Positions 22,374-32,679 of a stretch of 64,000 bases of DNA are shown here, piece after piece. Each line of letters starts with the position of its first letter. Within the stretch, counting starts at the first letter, position 1. Position numbers and translations under genes: made by a program. This stretch comes from Cheiracanthium punctorium (Eukaryota > Arthropoda > Arachnida > Araneae > Cheiracanthiidae). The DNA is taken from NCBI GenBank assembly GCA_038373885.1, contig JAWZYV010019552.1, positions 954,001-1,018,000 on the forward strand, written 5' to 3'. The notes beneath the pieces are model-generated. The model saw only the letters and a program-made list of their open reading frames with translations. It ran no database searches and was not told the DNA's origin.

Positions 22374-23636
22374 GAAAAGCTTATGAAAAGAATTTCCACT
22401 GGCACGAAGAAACAAAATGGAGTCACACGAACTATCCTGCCGACTTAACTCTGAGGCTTCCCCCCTTACGTAGTTCCTCGACTCGGCTACTGCAGGGGCT
22501 TAACTCTTTCGGTTCTTGAACATCGACCCCCCTTTCTACCCCCCCCCTATAAGATGATGAATAATCGTTCTAAAGAGGTTGAAAGGGGGGATAGTGGGTG
22601 GGGGGTTAATTTTTGAGTGAAAGACGAGCGGCTTATCGGATTTATTGAATTTTTCCAGTGGCACTGTTTGTATTTTTTGAAAAAACGCACACAACCATTA
22701 ATATGTCAGGCAGTGGCATACCACTTTTGTCAAATTCATTGCGGAAAGAATGTATTAGACGCATCAGTGCTCCAGGAGTACGTTATAGTGTTCGACAGGC
22801 TTCCCTGTTTGTTTGTTTATTCATTATTCTAGTTTAATTTCGCCATATTGTGTGGTAGCCTGCTTCCGATGGGATTTTTCTTATCGAGGTCGATATATTC
22901 AAAAAAAAAAAAAATAATTCTTTTTTTTTTAAACTTCTCGCTTTATTATTCATTTGGTCTCTGAATTTTTAAAATAAAAAATAGATTTTTATAAACATTT
23001 TCGTTTTCGCCATTATGTCATGCTTGAATGACGACCCCGAAAAACCGTGTCTTTGTCCGAAATTTTAAAATGCGTATTTATTTATTTATTTATTTTGAGA
23101 GTGGGGTGGGAAGGGAAGTTAAAATAGCTTAGCTAATGGCGTCTATAAACTCGTCATTTTAAATTTTAGAAAAAAAAGCAAGACGGCTAATCCACTTTTT
23201 GCTCGCATTTAATTTGCTAGAATGCATTAAAATGTCGTTTCCCGAATGAAATTTTTCCATTTCATTTTGTTTTCGTTGTTACAGAAATTTTAATTCCATT
23301 TCGTAAAAAAAGGTATTGATTTTTTTAAATGACAAACTAATCAAATACGCATTTCTTTTCTGAAGTTACCCAAATAGCTGCTACTACTTGCAGCTGTCGA
23401 ATAGAGACAGCCTCTCAATCACGTTTATTGACTCTATTTTCACGTTAAATTCTTGAACAAAGACTTTGGTTACTACAGACTATCAATCGATGAATCGATA
23501 TTAAATGGATATCGATTTGAAATTAATAATCGATTTAGAATGGATGCTGATTTTTCTTTAATGATAAGAATATTATAAATGGTGATATGGGTTTTAAGAG
23601 ATTTAAAAGAAAGAAATAAAATCCATTTAATATGTA
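22374..23636. other. Unassigned spacer
   Basis: No gene is recognised. It holds G/C-runs (22530-22600), a 14-A run followed by T-run near 22901-22930, and a TTTA-repeat at about 23075-23092. Confidence 0.4.
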
Positions 23637-24180
23637 CACTCATGTTCAAAATTAAGAGAAATTTGAGTTTTGGTCAATTATCTCCAGAACTACTGGACCG
23701 ATTTTGCTGAAATTCGATCTGTACATACATTGATATAATACAGAACAAACAACAATTCAACATTTATTATACAAAATCATGATCGTGTGCAAGAATCTTT
23801 GGAATCGGAACATATGAAACAGCGGTTGCAAAATAGAACAAAAAATGGTTATAGGGGGTGTGGTCCCCTCTTACAGATATACAGAAATCTCAGCATGATT
23901 TCATAATTGAAATAAGGCAGATAATGAAATCCTGTGGCAGTTAATCCCACTTGTTCAGCAACGGTGTTTGTAGGCCCTGAATGGTTCTCGAAAGGGAGGT
24001 TGCGAGTTGCAATCGTCCTCCTCAGAGAGTCCCAGACATGCTCTATAGGTTTGAGGTCTGGAGATCTGGTCGGCCAATCCATCTGGTGAATATCCTCACT
24101 TTCTAAAAATTTGTCGACCAGAAGGGCACTATGTGGTTCACGTAATCGTCTTTGAAAATTAAAAAATGTTAAGCTCACTT
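23637..24180 (-). mobile_element. Tc1-like transposon, 3' half
   Basis: The left end CACTCATGTTCAAAATTAAG follows TA at 23635-23636 and has the CACTCATGTTCAAAATTAAGAG look of Tc1-family ends. The minus strand encodes the end of a Tc1 transposase (next entry). The opposite terminus is missing, with the element breaking off near 24180 next to another coding relic. Confidence 0.7.
23849..24178 (-). pseudogene. Tc1/mariner transposase C-terminal relic
   Basis: This 109-codon minus-strand stretch reads REPHSALLVDKFLESEDI and then MDWPTRSPDLKPIEHVWD, the segment around the second catalytic aspartate and the glutamate of Tc1 DD34E transposases (D-W-P-x-R-S-P-D-L-x-P-I-E-H-x-W-D). The final GPHPL matches the family's typical GGHTPY-like tail. 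Roughly the N-terminal two thirds is missing: the helix-turn-helix DNA-binding domain and the first aspartate. The middle is diverged after RRTIATRNLP. It cannot encode an active enzyme. Confidence 0.85.
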
Positions 24181-24256
24181 GAAACTTTCTTTGCTACAAC
24201 AGCATTGTTATCGGTTAAAACACCATCAACCATGTGTTATCTTTATCTGTATTAAC

Positions 24257-24680
24257 ATCTGTATCAGCTAGGATAATGATCATACTGATTTTTATCAGTG
24301 CCTCCATCATCCTCATCAGAAGATATATCAGACAATTTTTCACTTTCTTCCAAATGCTGTAAAGCTTGTTCCAAAATCAAGCATCGCTTTCTGTTCATGG
24401 AACTTACTATGTTTGCCTGAATTTGAAAACAAAATAGAGGAGAAATAAATAAGAAAAATCTGCATTTCACATTTTTATAACGTGTTATGCAATGTTTCCG
24501 CAACGTTTAAAAAGAATGACAACTTGATAAAATTAAAAAAAAAATTTCATGCTTACCTGCAGTGGTCATTTTCTCTCGGACATCCCAACGAAAATAAATT
24601 ACGTTTCCGAATTCAAATGACCAACGATGACCGCTATACTGCAGAATTTAATTTAGTAAAAATGTTAAAGTTCATTTAAT
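24257..24680 (-). pseudogene. Two-exon gene fragment, possibly piggyBac transposase 5' end
   Basis: On the minus strand an exon ends ACCACTGCAG before a GTAAGC donor (24556-24551). A 140-bp AT-rich intron ends TTTTCAAATTCAG at 24417. The second exon holds an ATG and reads MNRKRCLILEQALQHLEESE, then an acidic DISSDEDDGG stretch, then a stop near 24265. Basic-then-acidic N-termini with an L-x-x-L-E-E motif occur in piggyBac/PGBD transposases. Beyond the stop another frame continues TDNNAVVAKK toward the Tc1 relic. The splice sites are seen; the family is my inference. It could instead be an unrelated host fragment. Confidence 0.35.
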
Positions 24681-24685
24681 TTTTT

Positions 24686-26653
24686 ACTTCCTTGTACGTA
24701 GTATAAGGAAGTAATGTGATCCCGAAAAATTTTGGGGGCCAAATTTCGACAAAAAAACCGATTTTGACTACCTCTAAATTTAATTTTAAAATTTATTTCG
24801 ATGCATCTCATCGTAGGCTATCATGCACGATCCTATTAATGCGTCTGCAACTCATTTTGACCAGCGGCGAGTCTACTGTGGCCAGTTTTTCCATGCCGTC
24901 TGTACGTACGTACGTACGTATGTATGTAACTCGCATATCTCAAAAACTATTGGTCGTAAAATGTTGAGATTTGATATTTAGGATTGTTCTATGATCTAGT
25001 TGTGCACCTCCCCTTTTGGTGGCAATCGAATGGATAGTTTATGTACAGGACCGCCCAAAAGATTCGAAATACATTACGCTCTATGGGCCGAAATTCATTA
25101 AAATCGCCTAACTCAAAATCTATTAGGCGTAGAATGTCGAAACTTCATATTTTGGATAGTTGTAACATCTAGTAGTGCACCTCCCCTTTTGGTTCCATTC
25201 GACTGGATAGTTTATCTACAGGACTGCCCAAAACATTCGAAATACATTACGCTCAATGGGCCGAAATTCATTAAACTCGCATATCTCAAAAACTGTTAGG
25301 CGTACAATGTTGAAACTTTATATTTAGAATTGTTGTAACATCTAGTTGTGCACCTCCCCTTTCGGTTCCATTCGACTGAATAGTTTATCTACAGGACCGC
25401 CCAAAAGATTCGAAATACATTACGCTCTAAGGGCCGAAATTCATCAAAGCGTTTTTTATAGGTATTGGACTATTTCAAACGACTCAGAAGTGATATATGC
25501 TGTAAAGAGTTAGAAAATGAATTTCTCCATTAAAAAAAGTGTCTTTATCATTTATAGTTCTGCTACAGGAACACTCAAAAGATTTTCAATACATTACGGT
25601 CAATGGCAATTTGTTTAGGGGCATTCATCCATTTCAAGCACAATACCGTCCTACCACATAAGTTAGGTAATGGTCCGACCACGGTCACGTGCCTCCCTCA
25701 AGAACTATGCCAAAAGTCGCCAAGCTTGGCGACTTTTGGTGTACGTGTGTGCATATTTAACTCTCAAATCTCAAAAACAATTATGAAATTTCATATATAA
25801 GAATGTTGTAACATTGAGTTGTGCATCTCGATTTTTGGTTCCAATCTACCCAATTTACAGGACCACCGGAAAGAATTTCAGTACTTTTAATGTCTATGGA
25901 CATCTTCAATATAATACTACTGTAGATAGTCATTGTTTGGTACATGCCGAAAATCTCGCCGTCTGTCCTCGACCTTGGCGAGTTTTGGCGAAATATCGCC
26001 AAATTTGGCGATAGTCAGTCATTTGGTCCATGCCCAAAGTATCGCCATTTGTCATCGTTCTTGGCGAGTTTTGGCGAAATATCGCCAAATTTGGCGATAA
26101 TCTGTCATTGTTTGGTTCATGCTTAAAATCTCGCCAAATGTCGTCGATATTGACGAGTTTCGCCGAAATATCGCCAAATTTGGCGCTAAAAATTATTTCG
26201 TATTTTGTATAACTCTAAAACTAACCCGTAGATTTTTTAACTTTTGTATTTAGAACTATTGTAATATCTAACTGTTTTCAATATCTTTTTTGACAGCAAT
26301 CGACTGAGAATTTATTTACAGGGTGAGCCAAATGACTTTGAATACATTGAGGTGTATGGATGCATTCAATTCATTGAAAGTCTGTGGTCAATGACTACTT
26401 TGGCTATCCCCAAAATCTCGCAGACTATCTCAAGTTTGTCGGCTTTTGGTGAAATATCGCCAAATAAAGTGTCAGAAGGAAATCTTTCAAATTGAACTCA
26501 GCTTGGCGATATCGAACTATTTGGCTGGAAATCGCTAAACCTTACTATTATTGATATTTTATCACTTTCAAACAAATAAATTTAGAGGAAGTGCGTCGAA
26601 AATATTTTTGATCTAATGGACGTGCAAGGAAGTCATGTGTTGGACACATCAGA
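24686..26653 (+). mobile_element. Fam-H copy 1 (Helentron/HINE-like, complete)
   Basis: It starts with the hairpin ACTTCCTT (24686-24693) / AAGGAAGT (24705-24712). A TACG/TATG microsatellite follows at 24901-24927, then core repeats marked by CACCTCCCC at 25005, 25178 and 25351 (period 173). A second zone has repeats of about 86-90 bp around GGCGAAATATCGCC (25987, 26072, 26162). The 3' end has CAAGGAAGT (26625-26633, inverted copy of the left end), a palindrome ATGTGT-TGG-ACACAT (26635-26649) and CAGA before a T-run. This matches the Fam-A plan element by element. No coding capacity. Confidence 0.75.
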
Positions 26654-26660
26654 TTTTTTT

Positions 26661-27092
26661 TTTTTCGCAAAGTAATATTACACCATTTCTGTACTAAATA
26701 TGCGAAAGAAAAACTGAAAAATATTGAAATAAAAAATATTAATGTTGCAAAAAAGCAAGAATGGGTTAAAAATCTCCTTTATCTATCCCCCCACTTGCCC
26801 CCAACAAACAAACAATAACAACCAAAAAAGAAACACCGCCTGAAAGGTAAAAATCCCAGTTAATTCTGGCAACACTGTTGCAAGTAGGAATTCAGCCAGA
26901 GAGCGTGTTTTACAGTCGGCGCAGTATCCACGCAGAGAAACTTGTTTTACAGGTGAAGTTAGGGAATAATAGGGTGGTTATTAAAATATTTTCAACGCCT
27001 TGTTGTAGGTTTGTAAGAGTGATGAGGCTTTAAAGTACGCAATAATTTATCTTTGTACATATTATTATTCAAAATATATATTTAAATGTGTA
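26661..27092. other. AT-rich spacer
   Basis: No gene, paired ends or known repeat recognised. Confidence 0.4.
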
Positions 27093-27097
27093 CAGTA

Positions 27098-27157
27098 AAA
27101 TCTCGGTATAACGAATTTCAAGAGACCGAAGTCCAATTCGTAATTCTGTCAAGTTCG
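27098..27157. mobile_element. Pogo/Tigger-like terminus cut by Fam-B copy 3
   Basis: CAGTAAAATCTCGGTATAAC preceded by TA, followed by ACGAA words, resembles the pogo/Tigger ends elsewhere in the window. The sequence stops at TTAA where Fam-B copy 3 begins. Confidence 0.4.
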
Positions 27158-27161
27158 TTAA

Positions 27162-27638
27162 CCCTTTGAGGCGCAACCCTTTCCCAATGCTGAAAGAAGG
27201 GCAGCCGTTGCCATCGCTCGACTAAACGACCCGCAAGAGGGCGGACGATCGAAACGTTCATCGCGTGCCACAGATCGAGAGACCCTTTTTTGGACGACAG
27301 CTCAAAAAAAGAATCTCTAGATCTGTGGCACGCGATGAACGTTTCGATCGTCCGCCCTCTTGCTGGTAGTTAAGTCGAGCGATGGCAACGGCTGCCCTAT
27401 TTTCAGCATGGGGCCATCTATCAAGCTGTTCTCGCATTCTTCCATTTTTCGGCAGATGTCAGTGTTGTTGAAAATAATCGCGACCATTTTTTTTACGGAA
27501 ATGGCGTGCTAAAAAGTAAAGGATTCTCGTGGAGTTATGTCACCCGCAACTATTTTTATAGAAATCCAATCTATTCTTCGTGGCTGGCAACAGTCAAAAC
27601 GTCAGAGTTTGGTGTTCCTAGAGCGGGAACACTGCGCG
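27162..27638 (-). mobile_element. Fam-B copy 3, piggyBac-like foldback
   Basis: Inverted copy. TTAA at 27158-27161 precedes CCCTTTGAGGCGCAACC. Long inverted arms surround the centre near 27303. The far end reads GAGCGGGAACACTGCGCG and reaches TTAA at 27639-27642 without the usual terminal AAAGGG. It directly abuts a diverged relative in the opposite orientation. Confidence 0.8.
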
Positions 27639-27642
27639 TTAA

Positions 27643-28990
27643 CGCGCAGTGTCCTTGCCGTGAGGACACAAAACTGACGATTTGATTCACGAAGAATAAA
27701 TTTAATTTCTATAAAAAAAATCTGGAGTGACTCCACTCGACTTTCCGAACACTTACGATTAAGATCATTACCAAGCATTTCAATCAATTTTAATCGATGA
27801 ATCATTCAAATATATATACCAAATTTAAGCTCAATGGAATGTACCGTTTAAACGCTAGCGCACTTTCAAGAATGTCTCCCCATAGGCCATAATGTAAAAG
27901 AAATCTTTGTCGTAGCCCTGTAGAAAAACTATAAGTCCTATACACACCAAAATCAATACCGGTCTTGCGATGGTGGTTTATAACATGTATACCCAATTTG
28001 AGCTCAATCGAATGTACCGTTTAAACGCTAGCGCACTTTCTAGAATTTCCCCCCATAGGCCATAATGTAAAAGAAATCTTTGTCGTAGCCCTGTAGAAAA
28101 ACTATAAGACCTATACACACCCAAATCAATACAGGTCTTGCGACGGTGGTTTATAACATATATACACTTTTTGAGCTCAATCGGAAGTACCGTTTAAACG
28201 CTAGCGCATTTTCAAGAATTTCTCCCTATAGGCCATAATGTAAAAGAAATCTTTGTCGTAGCCCTGTAGAAAAACTATAAGTCCTATACACACCAAAATC
28301 AATACCGGTCTTGCGACGGTGGTTTATAACATATATACCCAATTTGAGCTCAATCGCATGCCCCGTTCGGGAGCTATCGTGTTCACTCACACACACACAA
28401 CACACACACACACACACACACACATACACACATACATACATACATCTCGTAAAAATAGCATAAATGAATTCAGAAGACCCCAAAACGTGTCCATACACCC
28501 AAATCTCGAATTCGAATTTTTTCATGATTACAATACTTTCCTTACAGGGTACATGTTCGGAAAATAAAAAAAATACATGAGGCTGTAATAGTTTCACGAG
28601 AATCTTCTACTTTTTAGCACTCGTAAAAATGGTCGATTATTTGTAAGACTGTCAGAATTATTTTTAACAGCACTGGCATTCTGCTGAGAACTGGGAGAAT
28701 ACGATGGAAATACATGGATGTAGAAGAACAACTGGACAGACTGCCCAATGCTGGAAAAAGGTCAGTTGGCTCTGCGGCACTCGATTCAGCGACTCGGTCT
28801 TATTCCAGAGATAAAATGTCGAGCAAATGGGTCGCCGCAACCAATCGCGGGAAACTCGTTACAACAACCCGATGAGCATGCAGGGTTGTCATAGTAAACG
28901 AACTCGGCTGTGCTCACAAACGCCAGAGATTCGCAGAATGGGTGATTGCTGAAGAATGTCATTATAGGTAGACTATAGCCTCAGCAACCT
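27643..28990 (+). mobile_element. Diverged Fam-B relative, split by Fam-A copy 9
   Basis: From CGCGCAGTGTCC (27643) to TTTCTATAAAA (27715) it follows the Fam-B left half. Fam-A copy 9 intervenes. From about 28575 the same alignment resumes: TTTCACGAGAATCTTCTACT, TTTTTAACAGCACTGGCATT, then CCCAATGCTGGAAAAAGGTC. The following part to 28990 is more diverged. It looks older than the canonical copies. Confidence 0.6.
27721..28565 (-). mobile_element. Fam-A element, copy 9 (inside a Fam-B relative)
   Basis: Complete inverted copy. It has the palindrome TCTGGAGTGACTCC, three core units (27853, 28027, 28198) and a CA/TACA microsatellite (28387-28446). The hairpin end reads GGAAAAT instead of GGAAAGT. 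An A-run flanks both ends. Confidence 0.9.
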
Positions 28991-28996
28991 TTTTAA

Positions 28997-29333
28997 CCCT
29001 TTAAGGCGCAGTGATCCCGCTCTGGGATCACCAAACTCTGACGTTTTGACTGTTGCCTGTCACGAAGAATAGATTGGATTTCTATAAAAATAGTTGCGGG
29101 TGACATAGCTCCACTATAATCCTTTACTTTTTAGCACGTTCATTTCCCGTAAAAAAATTGGTCACGATTCTTTTTAACAGAACTGACATCTGCTGAAAAA
29201 TGGAAGAACGCGAGAACAGCTGGAAAGATTGCGATGAGCGTTTCGATCGTCCGCCATCTTGCTGGTAGTGAAGTCGAGCGATGGCAACGGCTGCCCTTTT
29301 TTCAGCATTGGGAAAGAGTTGCGCCTCAAAGGG
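28997..29333 (+). mobile_element. Fam-B copy 4, piggyBac-like (internally deleted)
   Basis: TTAA at 28993-28996 and 29334-29337. Left end CCCTTTAAGGCGCAG with hairpin GTGATCCC-GCTCT-GGGATCAC, a compensated variant of the GTGTTCCC stem. Right end GCGCCTCAAAGGG. The left foldback arm is deleted. Confidence 0.85.
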
Positions 29334-29337
29334 TTAA

Positions 29338-29849
29338 ACATTTGGGATCTCGAGGGTTCCATAGATGCCGAATTTTACTAATGCTCCCAATCGGATCTAT
29401 TTCCATATCGCTATTCCATTTGAGAGACATTTTTTCCTCGCTGATCGCTACGATTGGTGTCGCTGAGTCTTCCGCCATCTTGTGACGTAGGAATAGGGAG
29501 CGCTGCGATTGGATGGCATTCCAGCAACCAGCAATAGTTTCGAGTTTGAATGAAGAAGTTGGAGTGGGCCGTTCCCTAGGTAACCGAGGGAAATTTTCAG
29601 GAATGAAGTTTCCGCAACTAGTTGCAGCAACCAAAATAGCACGGAATTTTGTTAGTGTAATAAGGCTTTAACCTATGTATTAGATCTCGTATAACTTTCA
29701 GAAAAAAACTTCAAAAAATTGCCTCCAAAAAGTAGGCAAAACTATCCGTTTAGCAGGAAATTGCTAATTAACGTGCGTTTAAGATTTTTTTCCTGGATAT
29801 TTCGTAAACGTCATAGGTTCTCCATTCATAATAGTCTAGTGCTGCTTGT
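29338..29849. other. Unassigned spacer
   Basis: Overlapping minus-strand frames of 102 and 64 codons (29634-29326, 29642-29448) run partly into Fam-B and show no recognisable domain. Not called as genes. Confidence 0.4.
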
Positions 29850-29857
29850 GTAAAAAG

Positions 29858-30032
29858 TAGGGATGGACGCGAGACAACTTTTTGCGAGACGAGACAGAGA
29901 TTTAGAGCTTTTTTGCGAGACGAGACAAATATTTTTAACATTATGATATAGGGATTTTTGCGAGACGAGACAAGCTTTTCGGATGTTTTGCGAGACGCGA
30001 GACACCAATTTTTCGTCTCGCGTCCATCCCTA
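29858..30032. mobile_element. hAT MITE F, copy 1 (175 bp)
   Basis: TAGGGATGGACGCGAGAC and its complement at the right end; inside are three direct TTGCGAGACGAGACA words. A perfect 8-bp duplication, GTAAAAAG, flanks it (29850-29857 and 30033-30040). It matches 63618-63792 in length and at about 95% of bases by eye. Confidence 0.9.
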
Positions 30033-30040
30033 GTAAAAAG

Positions 30041-30598
30041 ACAGTCTGCGTTTCTTTGAGTATCTACCGTGATCAGATTCCTTGTAAAGCTGCTCAAAAG
30101 TTACACGATTTCTTAAAAGGACAACGTTCACTTTAAATTACGAAAAAGGTTGACTCATTTTGTAAATTCAAATTCATTTATAATGAAAGGAGGATTTCGA
30201 GGAAAAATTTCATACAAAATGTCGCGTATTTTAAGAGCACGAGTAAAGTAATTTTCCCCTCGGGATAACATGGGATTTCGCAGCTTCAGATGTCCATCGA
30301 GCCTTTTCTGGTAAAACGGCGCGCATAGCTCGTCAATGGATTTTTTTGTCTTTCAGCACAATGACGAGCTGTAGTCGTCATGCGACTCAAGTGACTGTAG
30401 AATGCGATAAGTTCGATTTAAAAATTCTAGTGTATTGTATGCGGCAACACTTTTATTATTCATGTTGAAATCTTAGAGAGTTTAAAGCTAGAATTTCTTT
30501 GTCCAAGTCTCTGGCCAAATTGTTGTGAGTCATTCTTATAAACAATGTGTGTGGATAGGGGTTCAGTCAGTATATATTTTGTGAAAAGTCAATGAAAC

Positions 30599-30643
<45 letters not shown>

Positions 30644-30729
30644 GTTATTTCATCCACATTTTATCATTAGCAGTTCTATTTCTTCCATGATCGGTTTTCC
30701 TGTCTATATATTTTTCTGAGCATAATTTT
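30041..30729. other. Spacer with 42-T run
   Basis: Unassigned AT-rich sequence; 30601-30642 is an uninterrupted T42 run. No gene is recognised. Confidence 0.45.
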
Positions 30730-31165
30730 CCAGACGATTTGCGTCGACACGTTTCCGTTGCATTTTTCAATAGGGTTGCCATGTAGCACGGAAGGGGAGA
30801 ATAAAGTGTTGAAAATCGCCAAGGTTTGCCATTTTTGATGATGTATCGCCAAGTTTGGCTCCCCAAAATAATATCAGACGAGAAACTGGCCAACGCTACA
30901 ATTTATTACAAAGGAGAAATGCAGTTAGAATATGTTTTGCTCGGCGAAGACTCTTAAACAGTTTTGGTAGCTGATTTCTATTCCGAAGAAGTATTTTATG
31001 TAACAAGGAAGATAAACAAGGCACACTCGTGGAGTATGATACACTTTCCAATTAAATGGAAAGAGGAAGAAGAATAGGGACGTGATACGCTTTTAATATA
31101 TGGCACTTCAGTGCACATTTAAAATATGAAAGTGTTTGAGATTTAAAAAATATATATAAATAAGT
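30730..31165 (+). repeat. EEP-derived repeat J, copy 1
   Basis: It includes the words GTTGCATTTTTCAATAGGG (also near 54712), TATCGCCAAGTTTGGCTCC and then an EEP-like piece reading TVLVADF...SEEVFYVTRK. It is homologous to the tandem units at 47800-48870 and the inverted ones at 60955-61170. Too short and broken to encode an enzyme. Confidence 0.5.
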
Positions 31166-31457
31166 AAAAAATAAAATAACCTATAGGCTTTTTTCCCGGT
31201 TTCGGTTCAGTTCCGGTTCGAGTCCCTGATCGAAAATAATACTTTTATGTCTAATATTCTTAAAAATTAGGTTCTGTGTAAGTTATTGGGTGTGATTCGA
31301 GTTTAAACACTGCTACTTCCACTTATTTGCAAGAAAGCCTATTTTTGACTATGACTACCGTTTCTCTGCACAGAGGAAATCTAAAAGGAAAAAAAAAAAT
31401 TTTTTTTAATCTGAAATTCTTCCAGATTTTATTTACGGACTTGGCTGGAAGAATTTC

Positions 31458-31459
<2 letters not shown>

Positions 31460-31491
<32 letters not shown>
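31460..31491. repeat. T32 run (poly-A on the minus strand)
   Basis: Thirty-two T in a row immediately downstream, in minus-strand sense, of the EEP relic that ends near 31495. This could be the poly-A tail of a retrotransposed copy. Confidence 0.6.
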
Positions 31492-31494
<3 letters not shown>

Positions 31495-31496
<2 letters not shown>

Positions 31497-32640
31497 TATT
31501 CAATCCATTTTGCTATATGGAGGAAAATGATAACTATAAGTACCCATATAGACTCCTGTTCGCATCCTTTTGTGGCTGAAAATGGCATCCATGGTTGTTT
31601 CGCCCCCAGTGGTGAAATGTCTTGGATGAGTACGTATTGGAAAACCTAAAGTATCCATTTCAGTTACGAAATCGGATCCTGGATCGGAATTAAACTCTAC
31701 GTTAAAATCTCCTACTCAAACAGTCTTACAATCACCCTCCTTCGGCAACGTTTCGAATAGAGCGTCTCATGTACCTTCATGAGAAATTCGAGGACCATCG
31801 TATGTATCTGCCAATCTCACTTTATCTTGAATAGACGCAATGACCCTTTGACCCTTTAAGGCGCAGTGATCCCGCTCTGGGATCACCAAACTCTGACGTT
31901 TTGACTGTTGCCTGTCACGAAGAATAGATTGGATTTCTATAAAAATAGCGGCGGGTGACATAGCTCCACCATAATCCTTTACTTTTTAGCACGTTCATTT
32001 TCCGTAAAAAAATTGGTCACGATTCTTTTTAACAGAACTGACATCGGCTGAAAAATGGAAGAACGCGAGAATAGCCAGAAAGATTGCACCAATGCTGAAA
32101 AAAGGGCAGCCGTTGCCATCGCTCGACTTAACTACCAGCAAGATGGCGGACGATCGAAACGCTCATCACGTGCCACAGATCTAGAGACCTTTTTTGACGC
32201 AGCTGGCTGTGCGAGCACAGACAGCTGAGTCAAAAAAGGTCTCTAGATCTGTGGCACGCGATGAACGTTTCGATCGTCCGCCCTCTTGCTGGTCCTTAAG
32301 TCGAGCGATGGCAACGGCTGCCCTTTTTTCAGCATTGGGAAAGAGTTGCGCCTCAAAGGGTTGAACACCATTTATCTATCTGGCTCGTGTAGGCACGGGT
32401 CAAGTGTTTCATATTCTTTTTATAAAGTTTTCCTTTATAAAAATCATAACTCCAGATGGCTTTCTGTTTCGGAAACCCCTGTCTATCCGTTCGACCCAAG
32501 TGAATCCTGGTATTTGAAAATCATCTGAAGGGATAGTCCATGCTTCCGTTAGCCATATCCAATCACTTTGCAGAAAGCATGGATCCAACAGAAAAATGAC
32601 CACGGCGCGCCGCGTAGGCAAAAATCCCGTGCTTAAAAGA
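31495..32640 (-). pseudogene. Endonuclease/exonuclease/phosphatase (EEP) domain relic
   Basis: On the minus strand two parts flank Fam-B copy 5. The N-terminal part (32640-32410) reads DWIWLTEAWTIPSDDFQIPG and then SGVMIFIKEN, like the E-T-W and G-G-V motifs of LINE-type AP endonucleases. The C-terminal part (31845-31495) reads VGDFNVEFNSDPGSD, then TTMDAIFSHKR and SYHFPP, matching G-D-F-N, the T-x-x-D-x-I-x-S strand and the catalytic S-D-H with D changed to Y. Stops interrupt it and there is no reverse transcriptase. A T32 run follows its 3' end. It is most likely from a non-LTR retrotransposon; a Helentron-borne EN is an alternative. Confidence 0.7.
31853..32360 (+). mobile_element. Fam-B copy 5, piggyBac-like, flanked by TTGA
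   Basis: CCCTTTAAGGCGCAG...GCGCCTCAAAGGG with full inverted arms around a centre near 32213. Both flanks are TTGA (31849-31852, 32361-32364) instead of TTAA. It interrupts the EEP relic. Confidence 0.85.
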
Positions 32641-32679
32641 AATAGCACCCGAGTGCTAATACATAAAATTTTGATCAAA

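Noticed and set aside
28319..28567. Frames rich in THTHTHT across the microsatellites
   Set aside because: Translation of (CA)n/(TG)n inside Fam-A.
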